Below the pieces are notes generated by a model that saw nothing but the letters and a program-made list of their open reading frames with translations, was not told where the DNA came from and searched no databases. A DNA stretch of 7,018 nt from Cytophagales bacterium. Its GTDB lineage: Bacteria > Bacteroidota > Bacteroidia > Cytophagales > Cyclobacteriaceae. Positions 1-4,849 of this stretch are shown one piece after another. The stretch covers positions 1 to 7,018 of the forward strand of contig JAGUUF010000352.1 of the NCBI GenBank assembly GCA_020063545.1, written 5' to 3'. Every line of letters begins with the position of its first letter. Within the stretch, counting starts at the first letter, position 1. A program made the position numbers and the translations under genes.

Positions 1-1
1 G

Positions 2-1588
2 CCTTACTATTTACCAGGCGATACCATTTGGTTTAAGGCGTACATGAACTACAACTACCTGGAGCTTATCGAATCGTTAAGCACCGTTTTGCATGTTGAG
101 CTGATTGACCAGCACGATGGCGGGCGCATTCTTTTTGAAAAACAACTTAAGATTGAAGACGGTGAGGCCTGGGGTGAATTTGTAATTCCGCAAACGTACA
201 GCTCCGACTACCTGGCCATACGGGCCTACACCAACTGGCAGCGGAACTATGGCGATGACCAGTTCTTCATTAAATACCTGCCGGTTATTAAGCGAACCTC
301 CAATGTAATCGGGGAGAAAAGAGAACTTCAGACCAATAACCGGGTTTACATCAAGTTCGAAAAGAGGCAGTATAAACCTCGCGAAAAAATATCTTTCAGT
401 GTTCGGGTGCACAACGAAGCCAATCAGCAGGTTTCGGCATGGATGTCCGTTTCGGTTACCGATGTTTCGATGGTACGCCTCCTCACCGATTCCATAACAA
501 TTATCAACAAGCATCCCATTAAACCTCTTTCTCAAACAACTAAAATCAATTATCCGCTTGAAAGAGGGCTAACGGTGAGTGGTCAGTTTTTTACTGAAGC
601 CGGTAAACCTGCCATGGTTTCAATTACCATGATGTCGCAGCGCTTAAACTACCCTGCGTTCAACTTTACTACGGATATGTATGGAAAATTCTCAGTTGCC
701 GGCCTTGAATTTTATGATTCCCTATCATTACGCTACGAAGCAAAAATGGGTAAAAAACTACTTTATGATGGCAGGCTTGCTATCGATGAACGTAAGGCCG
801 CTCCGTTGAAACTTAACTGGCCGGCTCCGCTCACCAATGTTGAACGGGCCGATTTCAAAATTGACAAGAATACAACGGTACTGAATGAAGTTATCATTGA
901 AGCCAAACGAATTGCCGAAGAGCAAGCGAAAAATAATGAGCCGGTAATATTAAGGCCATTTGGGGACCCGGATTACATACTGGAAGGAAACCGGCTTAAC
1001 TACGGTGCTGTCAACGTTATCGAGATGATGCGGGGTAAAATTCCGGGCCTGATTATTAATTTTAACGGGATTGATTATGAAATCCGGTTTGCCCGATCAG
1101 GGGCATTTGCGCGGCAAACTCAACCGCTGATCATGGTTGACGATCAACCCATGGGAGGCACGCCTCAAATGGCGTTGCTGTCCATTAACCCTGCCGATGT
1201 TGTTGCCATTGAAGTGACGTCAAGACTTAATGCCCTTTACGGTTCAACCGGTGGCGATGGTGTAATTGCAGTTTATACCAAAGGCGGTGGGCTGCGCGGC
1301 CGGTTTGAAGAGTACGAAAGCGTAAAGGAAATTAAACTGAAAGGTTTTACAACACCCGCAAAATTTTATGGTGTAAACCACACGGCCCACTTTATTCCGC
1401 CCAATTCCGATTTCAGAACCACGCTGTACTGGAATCCTTCGGTTATTTCTTCAACCCGTTCCGGTGCTGACCTGATAACGTTCTACGCTTCTGATTCATC
1501 AGGTCCTTACTTAGTAACCATTGAAGGCGTTACCTCAGAAGGAAAACCCTTTCGAACCGAACAACTGATTGAACTGAATCCGGATTAA
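2..1588 (+). CDS. MG2-domain / TonB-receptor plug-domain envelope protein without a barrel (5' partial)
   Basis: The frame is open from base 2 to the TAA at 1586-1588, giving 528 visible residues. The ATG at 44 is internal: the 14 codons before it read in frame and complete a PGDTIWFKAY motif typical of Bacteroidota MG2-domain proteins, so the true start is upstream of the window. Numbering from base 2, residues 1 to about 97 form an MG2-like beta-sandwich and about 115-160 a second macroglobulin-like domain. Residues about 188-250 resemble a carboxypeptidase-regulatory-like fold. Residues about 294-427 are a TonB-receptor plug domain: LNEVIIEAKR at its start, PLIMVDDQPM in the middle and LYGSTGGDGVIAVYTK at its end. 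The last 100 residues carry a conserved-looking TTLYWNP stretch but no 22-strand barrel, so this is not a TonB-dependent transporter. It probably acts in the periplasm or at the outer membrane. Its substrate and partners are unknown. Family assignment is firm, function is not. Confidence 0.85.
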   Translation, partial: PYYLPGDTIWFKAYMNYNYLELIESLSTVLHVELIDQHDGGRILFEKQLKIEDGEAWGEFVIPQTYSSDYLAIRAYTNWQRNYGDDQFFIKYLPVIKRTSNVIGEKRELQTNNRVYIKFEKRQYKPREKISFSVRVHNEANQQVSAWMSVSVTDVSMVRLLTDSITIINKHPIKPLSQTTKINYPLERGLTVSGQFFTEAGKPAMVSITMMSQRLNYPAFNFTTDMYGKFSVAGLEFYDSLSLRYEAKMGKKLLYDGRLAIDERKAAPLKLNWPAPLTNVERADFKIDKNTTVLNEVIIEAKRIAEEQAKNNEPVILRPFGDPDYILEGNRLNYGAVNVIEMMRGKIPGLIINFNGIDYEIRFARSGAFARQTQPLIMVDDQPMGGTPQMALLSINPADVVAIEVTSRLNALYGSTGGDGVIAVYTKGGGLRGRFEEYESVKEIKLKGFTTPAKFYGVNHTAHFIPPNSDFRTTLYWNPSVISSTRSGADLITFYASDSSGPYLVTIEGVTSEGKPFRTEQLIELNPD

Positions 1589-1590
1589 GG

Positions 1591-2231
1591 CTACCGCAAA
1601 TCAATAATTTCAACGCCCGGGTATTTCTTCGGGTCGAAGGTGAAGAAATTATCGGCAACCGTTACGTTAGGGGTAAATTTGGTGATGGCGTATTTGTACT
1701 TGTTGCCGCCTTTATCGAACATGGTCCAGCTTTGAATGCTGCGGTCTTTCTTTGAAATGTTCATCCGTATTTTAAAATACTGGGCATCTTTCTTTTCCGG
1801 CACCAGGTCAACTACTTCGCACAAAACACCACCTTCCGTAGCATCTTCCAGGTACAGGTACTTAAATCCTTTCTTGTACACATCATAAATTTTGATGGAT
1901 TGATTTCATCGGAAGCCGGATCGTAATTATCAATATTCACTTCCTTGGCAGCAGGCAGGTATGTCCACACCGTTGTACCATTATTGATGATTTCCTGGTC
2001 ATCCATAACCAGCCGGAATTTCTCGCCCTTTACTGTAATCTTACCTTTAAATTCTTCTTTAATGCCTTCGGTTTCGTTGGTCAGGCTGGAGGTGATGTTG
2101 GCCTCAAACGTGGTGTACGATTTATATTTTTTACTCATGGCCTCCAGGATTTCGAGCGCCTTCGGATCGTATTGTGCGAACGCTGATTGAGCAGCCAAAA
2201 TGAGGATGATGAAGGAAAATGCCTTTTTCAT
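1591..2231 (-). CDS. lolA: Outer-membrane lipoprotein carrier protein LolA, interrupted by a frameshift
   Basis: LolA carries lipoproteins through the periplasm from the LolCDE-type inner-membrane exporter to the outer membrane. The ATG at 2231 is chosen because it opens directly into a signal peptide (MKKAFSFIILILAAQSAFA, cleaved before Q20). The TTG at 2279 would add 16 residues ahead of that signal. The mature part begins with YDPKALEILEAMSKKYKSY and continues with alternating strands, as expected for the LolA half-barrel. After K114 the frame shifts: the starting frame reaches a stop after 25 unrelated residues (about 139 aa in all), while the -1 frame continues with IYDVYKKGFKYLYL to the TAG at 1591-1593. 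Joined, the product is 213 residues, normal for LolA, and no other lesion is visible. It lies 58 bases downstream of ftsK in the same direction. No Shine-Dalgarno is visible. The break may be a sequencing error, a recent mutation or, less likely, programmed slippage. Confidence 0.88.
1890..1893 (-). other. Frameshift site in lolA (A4 run on the coding strand)
   Basis: On the coding strand the context is CCATCAAAATTTATG. The upstream frame reads Pro-Ser-Lys and then Phe-Met-Met. One additional A in the run, or a -1 slip after the AAA Lys codon, gives Pro-Ser-Lys-Ile-Tyr-Asp-Val-Tyr and restores the rest of the LolA sequence. The position is read directly from the two overlapping frames. Its cause cannot be settled from one sequence. 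Confidence 0.85.
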
Positions 2232-2276
2232 TGATTTATGCTGATTTTCTGAATTTGGTTCTATGAAAACGGACGG

Positions 2277-2311
2277 CAAAATTAACCGGTTATCCGTGTT
2301 TTTCCTTCAAA
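2277..2311 (-). promoter_or_regulatory. Candidate Bacteroidota-type promoter for lolA
   Basis: On the minus strand TAATTTTG (2284-2277) matches the -7 consensus TAnnTTTG in all fixed positions. A TTTG (2311-2308) lies 23 bases upstream, at the upper end of the reported spacing range. The -33 element falls inside the last codons of ftsK and the -7 box lies in the ftsK-lolA gap. Initiation near 2271 would give a leader of about 40 bases. Short motifs like this arise by chance in AT-rich gaps, and read-through from ftsK is equally possible. Confidence 0.4.
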
Positions 2312-4716
2312 CTATTCAATAATTGTTCCAAACTCAGCTCGTCTTTAATGAGTACCTCACGGGCTTTGCTGCCTTCGAACGGGCCTACAATTCCGGCTGC
2401 CTCCAGTTGGTCGATAAGCCGGCCGGCCCGGTTGTAGCCGAGTTTAAGTTTTCGCTGAATAAGGGAAGTACTGCCCTGCTGGTGCATGACGATAAGGCGG
2501 GCCGCTTCTTCGAATAATGCATCGCGTTCGGCCAAATCAACCGTAGAGGCGCCACTCTCTTCATCCTCATATTCAGGAAGCAGATAGGCTGAATCGTAAC
2601 CTCGCTGCGCCCCGATGTACTCACAGATTTTCTCAATCTCGGGTGTATCCACAAATGGCGACTGCAAGCGGATAATATCCGAACCGGATGACAACAGCAT
2701 GTCGCCCATGCCCACCAACTGATCGGCACCGCCCGTATCCAGAATGGTTCGCGAATCAACTTTGGAGGTTACCCGGAATGAAAGGCGTGCCGGAAAGTTG
2801 GCTTTGATAACACCGGTAATTACATTAACCGAAGGGCGCTGCGTGGCTACTACCAGGTGAATGCCGATAGCCCGGGCCAACTGGGCCAATCGGGCGATGG
2901 GTGTTTCTACTTCCTTGCCGGCCGTCATCATCAGGTCGGCCAGTTCATCAACAACCAGAACGATGTACGGCAAAAACCGATGACCGTCTTTCGGATTAAG
3001 TTTACGGGCAATAAATTTTGCATTGTACTCTTTGAGGTTACGGGCACCGGCATCCTTCAAAATTTCATACCGGTTTTCCATTTCAATGCAAAGCGAGTTC
3101 AGGGTATGCACTACTTTCCGCGTATCGGTAATAATGGCTTCTTCACTGTTCGGTAGTTTAGCCAGGTAATGGCGCTCAATTTTGCTGAAGAGGGCCATCT
3201 CCACCTTTTTCGGATCGACCAGTACAAACTTCAGTGTTGACGGGTGTCGTTTATATAATAAGGAGGTAAGGATAACATTTAACCCAACCGATTTGCCCTG
3301 GCCGGTTGCACCGGCCACCAGCAGGTGCGGCATTTTCGCCAGGTCAATAACCATTACTTCGTTGGAGATGGTTTTGCCCAACGCAACGGGCAATTCTTTA
3401 TCGGTTTTCTGAAACGCCTGGGTTGACAGCACCGATCGGATTCCAACCATCTCGCGGTTTTTATTAGGTACTTCAATACCGATGGTACCCTTACCGGGAA
3501 TGGGGGCAATAATCCGGATGCCCAAAGCCGACAAACTCAACGCGATGTCATCTTCCAGGTTTTTAATTCTCGAAATTTTGATACCCGCATCGGGAACAAT
3601 TTCATATAAGGTTACGGTAGGGCCTATGGTTGCTTTAATGCTGGTAATGCCAATCTTAAAATTGGTAAGCGTAGCCAGAATCTTATCCTTATTCTGGTTC
3701 AGCTCTTCCTGTGTTACCTGCACTTTGCCGGTATCATACTCATTCAGCAACTCCAATGGCGGGAATTTGTAATTGCTTAAATCCAGTGTAGGATCGTAAA
3801 CACCTTTCTGCTCAACCAGTTTTTCGGCTATGGCATCAGTTTCTACCCGCTCTTCAATAATAAAGTCGGGTTCCTGTTTGGTTTCTTTTTTTGCCGGCTG
3901 TGGTTTTTCAACATCCAGGTTCACTTCCTGGGCAGGCTCAGCCGGTTCTTCCGGCTTCACCAATACAACCGGTTCGGTTACCGGCCTTTCAGTTTCAACC
4001 TGCTGCGGCCAGTTGTCATGCTCATCGGTATAGCCGGCAACCGGTTGGGCTTGTGTAAGCGCTTCGTTGCCCATCGGTTTCGGATCCCGCACAAAAACCG
4101 GAATAGCTGTTACATTGAAAAAGAAAATGATGAAAACAAAAAGCGACAGGGCCAGCAGCATAAAGGTACCCCAGCCCAGCAGGCCGTGCGAGATGCCCGC
4201 GAGCGCATACCCCACTTTACCCCCCAGGTAACTCCATTCGGTTGGGCCATCCATACTAAAGGTGAGGTAACCGAACAACAGGCATAACCACAACCCGGAA
4301 AACACGGAGAACAGGATGGTTGAACCAATAGACAGTAAGGTCCGCTTAAAGACCAGCCGAACGCCCAACAAAAATAGAATGGGAGGAATAAAGAAAGCCG
4401 ACAGCCCAAAACCGTTATAAATAACCTGGTGCGATGTCCATGCACCTAAAAATCCAAGCCAGTTTTCAACTTCGTTTGCCGATTCAAGAACCGATTCGCC
4501 CGACTGCACCACCACACTCATATCGGCTTTGCCGGTAAACAGGTAGGAAAGAAACGCGATAAAGAGGAAGAGCGAACTTACCAGCAGGAAAAATCCCAGG
4601 GCTAATGCGAGTTTCGGATCGTTAAAAAATTGGAAAGGCGACTTTCCTGCTTTACTCTTTTTTTCTTTTTTGTCCGGTTTCCGAAAGGTGTTTGACTTAT
4701 ACGTGTTTTCGGCCAT
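2290..4716 (-). CDS. ftsK: Septal DNA translocase FtsK/SpoIIIE
   Basis: This is a complete 808-residue FtsK, the hexameric ATP-driven motor that pumps chromosomal DNA through the closing division septum. The N-terminus is Lys-rich and followed by four hydrophobic segments (about 36-60, 104-122, 127-153, 179-205) that anchor it in the inner membrane. A Pro/Glu-rich linker covers about 210-310 and the alpha domain about 330-420. The RecA-like motor follows: Walker A GATGQGKS at 469-476 with K475 and S476, the VDPKKVEM stretch near 500, Walker B IVLVVDEL at 585-592 with D590 and E591, and the VVATQRPS segment at 622-629. A gamma winged-helix domain, which reads polar DNA motifs in the family, covers about 725-790 (GSTSLIQRKLKLGYNRAGRL). 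All key ATPase residues are present and the length is normal for Bacteroidota. The ATG at 4716 has no clear Shine-Dalgarno but lies about 10 bases downstream of a predicted transcription start. lolA follows in the same direction. Confidence 0.97.
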   Translation of the reverse strand: MAENTYKSNTFRKPDKKEKKSKAGKSPFQFFNDPKLALALGFFLLVSSLFLFIAFLSYLFTGKADMSVVVQSGESVLESANEVENWLGFLGAWTSHQVIYNGFGLSAFFIPPILFLLGVRLVFKRTLLSIGSTILFSVFSGLWLCLLFGYLTFSMDGPTEWSYLGGKVGYALAGISHGLLGWGTFMLLALSLFVFIIFFFNVTAIPVFVRDPKPMGNEALTQAQPVAGYTDEHDNWPQQVETERPVTEPVVLVKPEEPAEPAQEVNLDVEKPQPAKKETKQEPDFIIEERVETDAIAEKLVEQKGVYDPTLDLSNYKFPPLELLNEYDTGKVQVTQEELNQNKDKILATLTNFKIGITSIKATIGPTVTLYEIVPDAGIKISRIKNLEDDIALSLSALGIRIIAPIPGKGTIGIEVPNKNREMVGIRSVLSTQAFQKTDKELPVALGKTISNEVMVIDLAKMPHLLVAGATGQGKSVGLNVILTSLLYKRHPSTLKFVLVDPKKVEMALFSKIERHYLAKLPNSEEAIITDTRKVVHTLNSLCIEMENRYEILKDAGARNLKEYNAKFIARKLNPKDGHRFLPYIVLVVDELADLMMTAGKEVETPIARLAQLARAIGIHLVVATQRPSVNVITGVIKANFPARLSFRVTSKVDSRTILDTGGADQLVGMGDMLLSSGSDIIRLQSPFVDTPEIEKICEYIGAQRGYDSAYLLPEYEDEESGASTVDLAERDALFEEAARLIVMHQQGSTSLIQRKLKLGYNRAGRLIDQLEAAGIVGPFEGSKAREVLIKDELSLEQLLNSLKEKHG

Positions 4717-4849
4717 TAGTTTAAAAAGTACTCAAAGCTACGCAAAAAACCGGTAACCAATTAATTTACGGGTTTTGGTGGATGGGCAATCAGTTCTCTT
4801 TAAAAATTAAAATACATATTTGGTATATTTAATCGCCACGCTTTTTAGA
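4717..4849. other. Divergent intergenic region between ftsK and the propeller/LRR gene
   Basis: These 133 AT-rich bases separate two divergent starts and must hold the promoters for both. The ftsK side has a good TAnnTTTG-type match, annotated separately. On the plus strand, CATATTTG at 4815-4822 is a one-mismatch -7 box about 28 bases before the ATG at 4850, but no TTG lies 17-23 bases upstream of it, so I do not call it a promoter. I see no tRNA, riboswitch, convincing hairpin or overlooked small gene here. Confidence 0.7.
4733..4760 (-). promoter_or_regulatory. Candidate Bacteroidota-type promoter for ftsK
   Basis: On the minus strand TAGCTTTG (4740-4733) matches the -7 consensus TAnnTTTG in all fixed positions, and a TTG (4760-4758) lies exactly 17 bases upstream, within the 17-23 range described for the phylum. 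Transcription would start near 4727, leaving a leader of only about 10 bases before the ATG at 4716. This fits the lack of a Shine-Dalgarno. The match is read from the sequence; promoter function is inferred. Confidence 0.5.

Noticed and set aside
77..535. A 152-codon minus-strand open frame within the first gene
   Set aside because: It is antisense to a clear MG2-domain coding sequence, with no signal peptide or family match.
1608..1640. A weak inverted repeat (CCCG...CGGG) near the end of lolA, considered as a terminator
   Set aside because: The stem is only about four base pairs, has no U tract on either strand and lies inside conserved lolA codons.
1945..2190. An 81-codon plus-strand open frame opposite lolA
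   Set aside because: It overlaps the conserved N-terminal half of LolA in antisense and shows no features of its own.
2323..4445. Open frames of 64-124 codons inside ftsK on both strands
   Set aside because: All overlap the intact FtsK reading frame, which explains the sequence fully; none has a recognisable domain.
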